Source: Methylobrevis albus (lineage in GTDB: Bacteria > Pseudomonadota > Alphaproteobacteria > Rhizobiales > Pleomorphomonadaceae). Taken from it: a DNA stretch of 64,000 nucleotides. The position numbers and the translations under genes were made by a program. Positions 25,674 through 34,564 of this stretch are shown here, piece after piece. The notes below the pieces were generated by a model that was given only the letters and a program-made list of their open reading frames with translations, was not told the DNA's origin and ran no database searches. The stretch is taken from NCBI RefSeq assembly GCF_015904235.1, contig NZ_JADZLT010000050.1, positions 428,769 to 492,768 of the forward strand, written 5' to 3'. How positions within the stretch are numbered: the stretch's first letter is position 1; each line of letters starts with the position of its first letter.

Positions 25674-25724
25674 GCGAGGGCACGGCATGAGCGGGGGTCG
25701 GGCCATGAGCGGGGGGACGGTCTG

Positions 25725-26342
25725 ATGGCGGGGCGCGGCGCGCATCGTGCCTGGCAGCGCATGCTGTCCGGGCGGCGGCTCGACCTGCTCGACCCCTCGC
25801 CGCTCGACGTCGAGATCGAGGACATCGCGCACGGGCTCGCCCGCGTTGCGCGCTGGAACGGCCAGACCGTGGGCGACCACGGCTTTTCCGTCGCGCAGCA
25901 TTCGCTGCTCGTCGAGATGTTCGCGACGTGGCTGGCGCCGGCGCTCACGCCGGCGGAGCGGCTCTGCGTGCTGCTGCACGACGCCCCGGAATATGTGATC
26001 GGCGACATGATCTCGCCGTTCAAGGCGGTGATGGGCGGCGACTACAAGCTGGTCGAGCGGCGGTTGCAGATCGCGATCCACCTGCGCTTCGGCCTGCCGG
26101 CCACGGTGCCCGACGCGCTGTACCGGCTGATCAAGAAGGCCGACGGCATCGCCGCCTATTTCGAGGCGGTGGAACTCGCCGGCTTCGATCCGGCCGAGGC
26201 GCGGCGCTTCTTCGGCGAACCGCGCTTCGGCGAGCCGACGCCGGACGGACCGCGCATGGGCATCAACCCGCTGCCGGCAGTGGCCGCACAGGCGACGTTC
26301 CTGGAGCACTTCCGCAAGATCGAGGCCGAGCGCGCCGGCTGA
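25725..26342 (+). CDS. HD-domain phosphohydrolase (YfbR-like)
   Basis: A 205-residue HD-superfamily protein. The metal residues are visible as 'D-H-G-F-S-V-A-Q-H-S-L-L' near residue 46, 'L-L-H-D-A-P-E-Y' near 87 and a later Asp in 'K-K-A-D-G-I-A-A-Y' near 137. This pattern matches YfbR-type 5'-deoxynucleotidases and related metal-dependent hydrolases; the substrate is not read from sequence. It is followed by an FAD oxidoreductase gene 100 bp downstream. Confidence 0.87.
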   Translation: MAGRGAHRAWQRMLSGRRLDLLDPSPLDVEIEDIAHGLARVARWNGQTVGDHGFSVAQHSLLVEMFATWLAPALTPAERLCVLLHDAPEYVIGDMISPFKAVMGGDYKLVERRLQIAIHLRFGLPATVPDALYRLIKKADGIAAYFEAVELAGFDPAEARRFFGEPRFGEPTPDGPRMGINPLPAVAAQATFLEHFRKIEAERAG

Positions 26343-26442
26343 GGCCGCGCTCGCCTCCGGCTTGGCGATCCGCCGGCCGGGGCCCTATGCTCGGCGGGCA
26401 AATGCCGACTCGGCCCCCTCCCCCGCAGCCTCCGGACCCATC

Positions 26443-27555
26443 ATGCCCTCAGCCCTGATCGTCGGCGCCGGTGTCGTCGGCCTCGCCACCGCCTGGGAGC
26501 TCACCGGTCGCGGCTTCGACGTGACGCTCGTCGACAGCGGCCCGGTGCCGAACCCGGTCGCCTCGTCCTATGATCATCACCGCCTGATCCGCTCGTTCTA
26601 TCCCGGCGAACCGGTCTACACCCGCCGCATCCGCGACGCCTATGCCGCGTGGGACCGGCTGTGGCGCGCCTGCGGCGAGACACTCTACGTCGAGACCGGC
26701 GTGATCGCCGCCTCGCGCCGGCCGGGCGACTGGACCGAGCGGGCGCGTGATATTCTCGATGCGGTCGGCGAGGACTATACGAGGCTGACGCCGGACGAGG
26801 CGGCCCGGGCGTTTCCGGTGTTCGAGTTCGGCGCCACCGACTACGTGCTGCACACGGAAAGCGGCGGCGCGCTGCTCGCCGGGCGCATCCTCGGCGCCTA
26901 TGTGCGGCTGCTGCGCCAGGCGGGTGCCAGCTTCATCGGGCACACGCCGGTGACGGCGGTCGACCCGGAGCGCCGGCTCGTCACCACGGCCGACGGCCGG
27001 CGCCTCGGCGCCGATGTCGTCGTGGTTGCCCCCGGCGTCGGGGCGCCGGCGCTGTTCGAGGGGCATGTCGACACGAAACTGGTGCCGACGCGCTCGGTGC
27101 TGCTCTATGCCGAGCCACCAGCGCGGCTGGCGGACGCCTGGGCGACGACGCCGGCGTGGAGCGACTTCGGCGATCCGGACCTCGAGGTCTGGGGCATTCC
27201 GGCGGTCGCCGGCCTGCCGATCAAGTTCGGCCTCGGCGGCTGCGATCCGGACGGCGACCCGGAGATGACGCGGCGCTGGAGCGACGAGAACATCGCCGAG
27301 ATCTGGGCGGCCTACCGCCCTCTCGTGAAGGATTTCGACGACTACCGCCTCGTCACCGGCCACGCCAACTTCTGGACGCTGGCGCCGGAGGAGCGCTTCG
27401 TCTTCCGCCGGATCGGCGACGTCTGCTTCGTCAGCGCCTGCTCCGGCCACGGCTTCAAGTTCGGCGCGCTCACTGGCGCAGACGTCGCCGCCTGCATCGC
27501 CGGCGAGCGGACGGCGGCGGCGACGGAGGCGTTGCTGGCCGGGCGGGAGGGGTGA
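26443..27555 (+). CDS. FAD-dependent oxidoreductase of the DAO family (sarcosine oxidase-like)
   Basis: A 370-residue enzyme. The FAD loop 'V-G-A-G-V-V-G-L-A-T-A' starts at residue 7 and is followed by an acidic strand end ('L-V-D-S-G'). The middle has 'H-H-R-L-I-R-S-F-Y-P-G-E' near 48, as in sarcosine/N-methyltryptophan oxidases. Near the C-terminus 'C-S-G-H-G-F-K-F-G' matches the flavin-contact motif of that group; the covalent-flavin Cys of monomeric sarcosine oxidase may be the Cys of 'S-A-C-S-G-H'. The substrate is probably an N-methyl or D-amino acid, but is not determined. The ATG at 26443 starts immediately before the cofactor strand. Confidence 0.85.
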   Translation: MPSALIVGAGVVGLATAWELTGRGFDVTLVDSGPVPNPVASSYDHHRLIRSFYPGEPVYTRRIRDAYAAWDRLWRACGETLYVETGVIAASRRPGDWTERARDILDAVGEDYTRLTPDEAARAFPVFEFGATDYVLHTESGGALLAGRILGAYVRLLRQAGASFIGHTPVTAVDPERRLVTTADGRRLGADVVVVAPGVGAPALFEGHVDTKLVPTRSVLLYAEPPARLADAWATTPAWSDFGDPDLEVWGIPAVAGLPIKFGLGGCDPDGDPEMTRRWSDENIAEIWAAYRPLVKDFDDYRLVTGHANFWTLAPEERFVFRRIGDVCFVSACSGHGFKFGALTGADVAACIAGERTAAATEALLAGREG

Positions 27556-27687
27556 GGCGGCGGGCCGGCGCGGAATGTCGCGGATGACGGGCGCCAGCCA
27601 ATCTCCGCTCCAGACCTTCGCTTGCGCGCCGCAGCCTCTCGACCACCGCCCGAGCCGGATCCTCCGAGGCCCGCCCGCCGACCGCCG

Positions 27688-30069
27688 TCAGGAGGAGGCG
27701 GCGGCGACGCCCGACAGAGACGTGCCGGAGGCCGCGGCAGCCACGCGCGTCCGTTCGGGCCGTCTCGACACCGCCGGTGCCACGTCCTTGAGCCGGCGCC
27801 AAGTCGCGAGGGCCTGACCGACCACCTGATCCATGTTGTAGTAGCGATAGCTGGCGAGACGACCGACGAAACTGACGTCGGGTGTCTCTGCGGCCAGCGC
27901 GAGATAGCGATCGAGCAGCGCGCGGTTCTCGGGCCGCGGGATCGGATAGTAGGGGTCGCCGTCGGCCGAAGGATATTCGAAGACGACACTGGTCTGCGGG
28001 TGGGACTGTCCGGTCAGATACTTGAATTCGGACACCCGCGTGTAGGGCGTCGCCTCGTCCGGATGATTGACGGTTCCGGTCGGCAGCGCCCGCTCCTGAT
28101 CCAGCGTCTCATGACGGAAGACCAGCGAGCGATAGGGCAGCCGGCCATGTCGGCGGCCGAAATACTCGTCGATCGGGCCGGTGTAGACGAGGTGGTCCCA
28201 CAGCAGACTGTGCTGCACGTCCTTGAAGTCGGTCCCGGTCCGGACCTCGATGCCCGGATGGTCCAGCATGCGCTCGAACATGCGGGTGTAGCCCTCGGCC
28301 GGCATGGCCTGGAACGTGTCGGTGAAGTAGCGGTCGTCGTCACTGGTGCGGGTCGGCACCCGCGCCGTGACGGAGCGGTCGAGTTCGGAGGGGTCGAGGC
28401 CCCATTGCTTGCGCGTATAGCCGCGGAAGAACAGTTCGTAGAGCTCGCGGCCGACCGCCGAGACCACGACGTCCTCCGAGGTCTGCACCCGCGCGACCGG
28501 CTCGGCGCGGGTCGCGAGAAACGCCGCCGCCTCCTCGTTCGTCTTGAGGTCGAGACCATAGAGCCGGTTGAGCGTCGTGCGGTTGATCGGGATCGGGACG
28601 AGCATGCCGTTCACTTCGGCGAGGACGCGGTGCTCGTAGGGGCGCCATTCGGTGAACCGCGACAGATAGGCGAACACGTCGTCGGAGTTGGTGTGGAAGA
28701 TGTGCGGCCCGTAGTCGTGCACGAGGATGCCGGCGGCGTCGTAGCGATCGTGGGCGTTGCCGGCGACATGCGGGCGGCGGTCGAGCACAAGCACGCGCTT
28801 GCCACCGTCCGACGCCATGCGCTCGGCCATGACGGCCCCGGCAAAGCCTGCGCCGACGACGACGGCATCCCAGCGCGGGGACGCCGACCGGCTGCGGGTC
28901 GGACGTGGACGGGCCGCTTCCAGCTTGTCCAGGGCGGCCCGAGAGATCAGGGCCCGCATCGCGCGCTGCGTCTCGCGCCACGAGGACGCGGCGATCAGCG
29001 CGTCGGCCGCGTCGCGCCAGGCGTGCGACGGCCCGCGCTTCAGGGCCAGCGCCGCGTCGCAGGCGTCCGCGAACGTCTCCGCGGACGCGATCCGGACGCC
29101 TTCGAGGTCGCCGTAGGTCCGCACCACGTCGGTGATCGCCGTCGACACGACGGGGCAGCCGCCGCTCAGATACTCCGGCGTCTTGGTCGGGCTGATGAAA
29201 CGGGTCGACTCGTTGAGGGCGAACGGCATCAGCGCGACGTCCCAGCGCGCCAGCCACTTCGGCAGATCCTCGTAGGCCTGCCGGCCGGGGTAGCTGAGGT
29301 TGGGCCGGCGGGGCAGGTCGTCGGGCGAAACCTTGGCGATCGGTCCCACGATCTCGATGTCCCAGTCGGGGCGGTCACGGGCCAGGGTGTCGAGCAGGGC
29401 GAGGTCGAGCCGTTCGTCGATCACGCCGTAGAAGCCGAGGCGGGGTTTTCCCGTCGACCGGTCTCCGTCCAGCGATCGGGCGACCTGGAAATGCGCATGG
29501 TCGACCGCCGAGGGAAATGCATGGATCGCCGCGTGGAACTTGCGCTTGGCCTCGAACAGGCTGTGCCCGCCGGTGAACATCACATCGGCCGCGGCGATCA
29601 GTTCATGCTCGTAGATGCGCAGCTCGGGCGGCGCGAAGCGGAAGTTCGCGAGCTCGTCCATGCAGTCGTAGACGACGGCGGCGCATTTCCGCCCGCGGGT
29701 CGCCGGCCGGAACATCGGGCTGTAGTGCCAGAGCACCGGCCGCTTCAGCTCCGACTGGACGAGGATGTCGTCGACGAGGGCCCGCAGCGCCGCGTACCGC
29801 GCCGCGCCGTCGAGGCCCGCCGGCAGCAAGGGGGTCACGATCCGCACGCCGCTGTCCGGACAGGTGCGCCGCGACAGGGCGCTCTCGCCGGGGGCCTCGC
29901 CGGGCTCCTCGACGTAAATTACCGGCATCTCCTGCGCGAACAAGGTCATCAGATGCTGCGGTCGCTGGAAAACAAAGTCCCAGCGAAGATGTGAAAAGCA
30001 TACGACCCCGTCGAAAATCATATCATCGCCCGCAGCGGGGGACGTATCAGCGATAACGGGAGTCGTCAT
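27688..30069 (-). CDS. Glycosyltransferase-UDP-galactopyranose mutase fusion protein
   Basis: A 793-residue protein of two enzymes. Residues 1-400 form a GT-B glycosyltransferase: 'H-L-R-W-D-F-V-F-Q-R-P-Q-H-L' near 30, a C-terminal Rossmann half starting 'R-L-G-F-Y-G-V-I-D-E-R' near 235, and the acceptor/donor motif 'S-P-T-K-T-P-E-Y-L-S-G-G' near 325. Residues 425-793 are a complete UDP-galactopyranose mutase: 'V-V-G-A-G-F-A-G-A-V' for FAD, 'Y-G-P-H-I-F-H-T' near 480, and a C-terminal 'R-Y-Y-N-M-D-Q-V-V'. Glf converts UDP-galactopyranose to UDP-galactofuranose. The fusion implies local use of the furanose or of its donor. The GH1-like gene lies 70 bp upstream, same strand. Confidence 0.88.
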   Translation of the reverse strand: MTTPVIADTSPAAGDDMIFDGVVCFSHLRWDFVFQRPQHLMTLFAQEMPVIYVEEPGEAPGESALSRRTCPDSGVRIVTPLLPAGLDGAARYAALRALVDDILVQSELKRPVLWHYSPMFRPATRGRKCAAVVYDCMDELANFRFAPPELRIYEHELIAAADVMFTGGHSLFEAKRKFHAAIHAFPSAVDHAHFQVARSLDGDRSTGKPRLGFYGVIDERLDLALLDTLARDRPDWDIEIVGPIAKVSPDDLPRRPNLSYPGRQAYEDLPKWLARWDVALMPFALNESTRFISPTKTPEYLSGGCPVVSTAITDVVRTYGDLEGVRIASAETFADACDAALALKRGPSHAWRDAADALIAASSWRETQRAMRALISRAALDKLEAARPRPTRSRSASPRWDAVVVGAGFAGAVMAERMASDGGKRVLVLDRRPHVAGNAHDRYDAAGILVHDYGPHIFHTNSDDVFAYLSRFTEWRPYEHRVLAEVNGMLVPIPINRTTLNRLYGLDLKTNEEAAAFLATRAEPVARVQTSEDVVVSAVGRELYELFFRGYTRKQWGLDPSELDRSVTARVPTRTSDDDRYFTDTFQAMPAEGYTRMFERMLDHPGIEVRTGTDFKDVQHSLLWDHLVYTGPIDEYFGRRHGRLPYRSLVFRHETLDQERALPTGTVNHPDEATPYTRVSEFKYLTGQSHPQTSVVFEYPSADGDPYYPIPRPENRALLDRYLALAAETPDVSFVGRLASYRYYNMDQVVGQALATWRRLKDVAPAVSRRPERTRVAAAASGTSLSGVAAASS

Positions 30070-30139
30070 TTGAGGTCCTCTCATCGTGTCGGAAAGACAA
30101 CGCGGGTGGGAGGACTTGCGTTCCACGTCGGCAAATAGA

Positions 30140-31492
30140 TCAATGGGCGACCAGCGCAGCCCGGTTCTGGGCGCGCGCTTCGACCGGCGAGCCGTGGTCT
30201 GCGGCGCCAAAGAGGAAGCGCTCCGGCCTTCGCCACCAGCCGGGAATCGCCGCGGCGGCGGGATAGGCCCCCGACGCCACCGCCCGCAGCAGCCCGGCGA
30301 GCGGCATCGGTTCCAGCCCGCCCGCGGTCGGCTCGAAGGCGCCGCGCTCGCGCAGGCCGCCCGGGGCGGTCAGCAGCGCGTTCCATCCCGTGCTGCCGAC
30401 GAGGGCCCACGCCGTGACGGCAAGCACCTCGACACCGCGCTGCCGCGCGGCCAGCGCCTCCGACCAGCACTCCGCGAACCAGCGGACCTGTTCGTCCGGG
30501 CAGTCGCAGCCGAGATGGCATTCGGTGATGGCGATCGGCCGGCGGTAGCGGGACCACAGCGTGTCGAGGTGGCGGGCCCAGGTGTCCTCCCCGTCGATCA
30601 CCCGGACCGCCTCGACGTCGGCATAGGCGATCCGTCCGTTGCCGCCGTGCATGTGTGCCGGATAGCGCGCGAGCCGGTGGTCGAGGAAGCGGTCCGAGGT
30701 GACGTAGTGGTTGAGGCCGATGACGTCGGGCGGACAGGGATCGGCGGCAATCGCCTCGAGGCGGCGATGAAAGCCCATGTCGCAAAGGTGCCGGTGCAGG
30801 GGGTGGCCGCGGACCACCATGCCGCAGAGCAAGTCCCAGCTGGCGAAACGGCGGATGTTGTCGTGGTCGGCCTGCGGCTGGCACGACGGGGTCGCGTAGG
30901 TCTGCCCGAAGTCTTCGGTCTGCACGAGGCGCGCGTGCGGAATGATCCGCCGGATCGCCCGCATCGACAGCCGCGTCGCGTCGACCTGGTTGAGCAGCAG
31001 GGTCCAGAATGCGGTCTCATCGCGGTGGTGCGGATACCAGTGGCCGTAGAGCCCGGAAAACCGCGCCGTGGTGAGCGGCTCATTGACCGGCGTCCAGTCC
31101 TCCACCCACGGATAACGCCGGGCGACCGCCTCGGCATAGGCGGCGAGGCCAGGGGCGAAGTCGGCCTCGGCGAGCCCCGTCCACGCCGGTCCCGAGCCGT
31201 GGTGGAGAAGGCCGACGATCGGGCGCAGGCCGCGCTGCGCCATCCGCGCCATCCAGAGGTCCGGCCAGGACCAGTCGAGCACGCCGCAGGCGTGCTCGGT
31301 CCGTTCCCACAGGATCGGCTGGCGCAGCGCGGATATGCCATGGTCGGCGAACTGATCGAGGTCATCCGGGCGGTCGTGATGCCCGCTCTCGCGGAGCTGG
31401 TCGAGCCAGAGCCCGCCGATCCGGTTGACGGTGGCCTCGACCCCGCCCCAAAGCGCGAGCGGTGGCATCGGACCGGCGCTGACCTTGGTCAT
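30140..31492 (-). CDS. Glycoside hydrolase family 1-like protein
   Basis: A 450-residue TIM-barrel protein with GH1-type features. The acid/base Glu sits in 'W-T-P-V-N-E-P-L-T-T' near residue 140, and the nucleophile position is in 'P-I-A-I-T-E-C-H-L-G' near 344. The N-terminus 'L-A-L-W-G-G-V-E-A-T-V-N-R' resembles the hydrolase half of proteins that, in other Rhizobiales, are fused to an RmlD-like sugar nucleotide domain; here that second half is absent. There is no signal peptide, so it is cytoplasmic. The ATG at 31492 is chosen over a TTG upstream. It is transcribed towards the GT-Glf gene and is probably co-expressed, suggesting roles in the same glycan or glycoside pathway. Confidence 0.8.
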   Translation of the reverse strand: MTKVSAGPMPPLALWGGVEATVNRIGGLWLDQLRESGHHDRPDDLDQFADHGISALRQPILWERTEHACGVLDWSWPDLWMARMAQRGLRPIVGLLHHGSGPAWTGLAEADFAPGLAAYAEAVARRYPWVEDWTPVNEPLTTARFSGLYGHWYPHHRDETAFWTLLLNQVDATRLSMRAIRRIIPHARLVQTEDFGQTYATPSCQPQADHDNIRRFASWDLLCGMVVRGHPLHRHLCDMGFHRRLEAIAADPCPPDVIGLNHYVTSDRFLDHRLARYPAHMHGGNGRIAYADVEAVRVIDGEDTWARHLDTLWSRYRRPIAITECHLGCDCPDEQVRWFAECWSEALAARQRGVEVLAVTAWALVGSTGWNALLTAPGGLRERGAFEPTAGGLEPMPLAGLLRAVASGAYPAAAAIPGWWRRPERFLFGAADHGSPVEARAQNRAALVAH

Positions 31493-31907
31493 CGAGTGGC
31501 CTGCTCGCCACGGGCGGGCGGCACACATCCGGTCGACCCTGGCGGCCAAGCATGGCAGGCGGCGGCGCAAGCGGCTGAAGAAACGGCTGACATGATCCGA
31601 TGCCTCGCAGGTCAGGCACCGTCATGGCGCGTTGCGGAGGTAACGCGGGCGGCCGACGAAGGTTGCCTCGGGACGCCAAGGCATTTTCGGGCGGATGATG
31701 GACGACCCGGACGGTCCACCGTCCAGCCAAGCCCCGCGGTCCGATACGCCCCGGCAACCGGCGTGCCGGGTCCGGTCGAAGTGGCAGGCAAAGGCCTCCT
31801 CTGCCCGATCCATTCACGAACCGCATCGAACCCATGAAATTCATTCGCTGTGCCGGCGGACGGCGACGGATTATCGTCCTCGTCCCCGCCCGCGCGAGAC
31901 CATCCCA
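31493..31907. other. Intergenic region between GH1-like and MFS genes
   Basis: This 415-bp region separates two divergent genes and should carry both promoters. Short open frames cross it on both strands, but none has convincing codon structure. No repeats of the families seen elsewhere and no clear operator were noticed. Confidence 0.5.
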
Positions 31908-33131
31908 ATGCCCAATGCCACCGCCCGCCCGCTCAACATCCCGCTCGTGCTTTTTTGCGGCTGCCTGATCGCGGTGATGACCTTCGGGCCGCGCGCCACG
32001 ATGGGGTTCTTCCTCACGCCGATGACGACGGCGAACGGCTGGAGCCGGGAGGTGTTCGCGCTGGCGATCGCGCTGCAGAACCTCGCGTGGGGCATCGGCC
32101 AGCCGATCGCCGGCATGCTCGCCGACCGCTACGGGACCTGGCGGGTGCTCGCGACGGGCACGCTGCTCTACGGCCTAGGCCTCGTGCTGATGGCCTACAC
32201 GACCGACCCGGTGCTGCTGCAGTTCACCGGCGGCGTGCTGGTCGGGCTGGGAATCTCCGGATCGGCGATGTTCCTCGTGCTCGCCGCCTTCGCCCGGCTG
32301 CTGCCCGAACGGCTGCGGCCGATGAGCTACGGCTTCGGCACGGCGGCCGGGTCGCTGGGACAGTTGCTGTTCGCGCCGATCGGCATCTCGCTGCTCGATT
32401 CCTACGGCTACCAGATCGCGCTGGTGATCCTCGGCTTCTCGATCTGCCTCGTACCGCTGCTGGCGATCCCGCTGAAGGGCAAGCCGGAGCACGCGGCGGT
32501 GGCCGGGCGGCGCGACCAGTCGATCATGGAGGCACTGCGCGAGGCCTTCGGCCATCGCAGCTACCGCCTGTTGACGGCGGGCTTCTTCGTCTGCGGCTTT
32601 CACGTCGCGTTCGTGACGACGCACCTGCCGCCGTTCGTCGTCGATCGGGGGCTGGACCCGGTGTGGGGGGCGCTGGCGATCGGGTTGATCGGCGGCTTCA
32701 ACATCATCGGCTCGCTGATGGCGGGCTGGTTGTCGAGCCGCTGGCCGAAGCGGTGGATCCTGTCGGGAATCTACTTCGGGCGCGCGCTGGTCTACGGCGG
32801 CTTCGCGCTGGCGCCGACGACGCCGACCACCGTGCTGATCTTCGCAGCGGCGGCCGGATTCCTGTGGCTGTCGACGGTGCCGCCGACGCAGGGGCTGGTC
32901 GTGGTGATGTTCGGCACGCGCTATGTCGCGACGCTGTTCGGCTTCGTATTCCTGTCGCACCAGATCGGCGCGTTCTTCGGCGTCTGGCTCGGCGGCAAGG
33001 CCTTCGACATGACGGGAAGCTACGACCTGATCTGGGGCCTCGGCGTGCTGCTGGCGCTGGCCGCCGGCATCGTGCACCTGCCGATCGTCGAGAAGTCCGT
33101 CGACCGGCCGCTGGTGGCGAAGGACGCCTGA
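31908..33131 (+). CDS. MFS transporter
   Basis: A 407-residue major-facilitator carrier with 12 hydrophobic segments. 'F-G-P-R-A-T-M-G-F-F-L' lies in TM1, and the loop 2-3 motif 'G-M-L-A-D-R-Y-G-T-W-R-V' near residue 65 is the family signature. A central cytoplasmic loop 'P-E-H-A-A-V-A-G-R-R-D-Q-S' near 195 separates the halves. The 'R-A-T-M-G-F' start resembles oxalate/monocarboxylate (OFA/MCT-type) carriers, so the substrate may be an organic acid, but this is only suggestive. It stands alone; downstream genes are convergent. Confidence 0.9.
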   Translation: MPNATARPLNIPLVLFCGCLIAVMTFGPRATMGFFLTPMTTANGWSREVFALAIALQNLAWGIGQPIAGMLADRYGTWRVLATGTLLYGLGLVLMAYTTDPVLLQFTGGVLVGLGISGSAMFLVLAAFARLLPERLRPMSYGFGTAAGSLGQLLFAPIGISLLDSYGYQIALVILGFSICLVPLLAIPLKGKPEHAAVAGRRDQSIMEALREAFGHRSYRLLTAGFFVCGFHVAFVTTHLPPFVVDRGLDPVWGALAIGLIGGFNIIGSLMAGWLSSRWPKRWILSGIYFGRALVYGGFALAPTTPTTVLIFAAAAGFLWLSTVPPTQGLVVVMFGTRYVATLFGFVFLSHQIGAFFGVWLGGKAFDMTGSYDLIWGLGVLLALAAGIVHLPIVEKSVDRPLVAKDA

Positions 33132-33146
33132 GCGGCGTCCTTCAGC

Positions 33147-33359
33147 TCAGCGCAGGGCGAGGATGACGCGGATCGGCTGGCCGTCGGCGGTCGTCGCCGG
33201 GGCGACGGTGGCGACTTCGGCGCGGGCGTTGGTCGCGACCGGGTCGGTATCGGCGTTCGACGGCGTGAGACCCGCGATGATGCCGACGGCGAGCGCGGCC
33301 ATGGCGAAGGCGGTGAGGAAGATCTTGCGACCGCCGGACAGGCAAAGTGCGGAATTCAT
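33147..33359 (-). CDS. Small exported or membrane-anchored hypothetical protein
   Basis: A 70-residue protein with a Lys/Arg pair ('G-G-R-K-I-F-L-T-A-F') followed by a hydrophobic stretch 'A-M-A-A-L-A-V-G-I-I-A-G-L', which is a signal peptide or single anchor. The remaining 35 residues are Thr/Ala-rich and end 'P-I-R-V-I-L-A-L-R'. It has its own ATG at 33359 and is convergent with the MFS gene 15 bp away. No family is recognised. Upstream, 33360-33480 is non-coding and moderately T-rich. Confidence 0.6.
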   Translation of the reverse strand: MNSALCLSGGRKIFLTAFAMAALAVGIIAGLTPSNADTDPVATNARAEVATVAPATTADGQPIRVILALR

Positions 33360-33494
33360 GGTCGTCCCCGTTTTTCACTGGCCTTGTCGGCCTCTGGGGA
33401 AACAACGGGGCCGATCCGGTTTTTGTTTCACGGCCGCAAAGATTTTTCCGGAGATTCCCGCCGATTCGGGAGTTGGACCGCCCTGACCGCCCCG

Positions 33495-34463
33495 CTAGCG
33501 GGCGCGCAGCGCGAGGTCGATGGCGCGGATCGCGCGGAACGGGCCGCCGGCGGCGGCGATCTCCGCGTCGACGTCGATCTTGCCGAGCCCGTGACGGCCG
33601 AAGGCGACGCGGGTGGCGTCGGCGACCCAGTGGCGGTGACGCCCCCGGATGAGCGCCGCCGCCCGGCCGGGCTCGGCGACATGAGCGCGGTGCGCCTCCA
33701 CCGCATCGGCGAGTGCCTCGAAGCCGGTGCCGGCGGTGGACGAGACCAGCACGACGGGCGGCGTGAAGGCGCCGGGCGCGCGCACGCCGAGCGACAGCGC
33801 GCCGGCGACGTCGGCGGCGGCGCGGCGGGCCGCCTCGCCCATGTCGGCCTTGGTGACGGCGACGACGTCGGGAAGCTCCATCACGCCGGCCTTCATGAAC
33901 TGCAGGCTGTCGCCCGAGCCCGGCTGGATGCAGAGCAGCACCGTATCGGCGACCGTGGCGACATCAGCCTCCGACTGGCCGATGCCGACCGATTCGACGA
34001 TGACGCGGTCGTAGACGGCGGCGAGCAGCGCGGTCGCCGCCACCGCGTGGTCGGAGAGGCCGCCGAGGCGGTCGCGCGCGGCCATCGAGCGCACGAAGAT
34101 GTCGGGGTCGTCGGGGTCGGTCTTCAGGCGGGTGCGGTCGCCGAGCAGCGCGCCGCCGGAAATGCGCGACGAGGGATCGACGGCGAGCACCGCCAGCGAC
34201 TGCCCAGCCGCGCGGATGCGGCGGACGAGCACGTTGGTGAGGGTCGACTTGCCGACGCCGGGCGGGCCGGTGAGGCCGAGCACGTGGCCGCCGGGGCTGG
34301 CGGCGGTCGCTTGCAATGCGGCGTCGAGCAGGTCGGCGTGCTTCAGCGTGCCGCCCGCCGTCTCGATCGCGGCGAGGGCGCGGGCGACGGTGCGCTTGCC
34401 GCCGGCGCGGATCGCGGCGAGGTCGAGGGGGGCGGTGGTCTGGTCCATCTGGTCGCTCGGCAT
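33495..34463 (-). CDS. meaB: Methylmalonyl-CoA mutase-associated GTPase MeaB (ArgK family)
   Basis: A 322-residue P-loop GTPase that protects and reloads the B12-dependent methylmalonyl-CoA mutase. The G1 loop 'G-P-P-G-V-G-K-S-T' lies near residue 66. 'V-D-P-S-S' near 95, 'G-G-A-L-L-G-D-R-T-R' near 103, 'V-E-S-V-G-I-G-Q-S-E' near 155 and 'T-K-A-D' near 207 complete the MeaB pattern. The start at 34463 is an ATG; length is normal. No mutase genes are in the window, so it acts with a partner encoded elsewhere. Confidence 0.93.
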   Translation of the reverse strand: MPSDQMDQTTAPLDLAAIRAGGKRTVARALAAIETAGGTLKHADLLDAALQATAASPGGHVLGLTGPPGVGKSTLTNVLVRRIRAAGQSLAVLAVDPSSRISGGALLGDRTRLKTDPDDPDIFVRSMAARDRLGGLSDHAVAATALLAAVYDRVIVESVGIGQSEADVATVADTVLLCIQPGSGDSLQFMKAGVMELPDVVAVTKADMGEAARRAAADVAGALSLGVRAPGAFTPPVVLVSSTAGTGFEALADAVEAHRAHVAEPGRAAALIRGRHRHWVADATRVAFGRHGLGKIDVDAEIAAAGGPFRAIRAIDLALRAR

Positions 34464-34564
34464 CCCGCTTCGCCTCTGGCGCGTCTTCCTTGCCTAGCGC
34501 CCCCGCGCGCCGCCGTCGACGGGGATGCGGCGTGCCGATTGCCGCAGCCGTGGACGGGCCGCCG

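Noticed and set aside
27622..29994. Long plus-strand open frame opposite the GT-Glf fusion
   Set aside because: The product lacks any recognisable motif and mirrors the codon bias of the opposite strand.
31612..31908. Minus-strand 98-codon frame between GH1-like and MFS genes
   Set aside because: No motif, weak start context and overlap with the likely promoter region.
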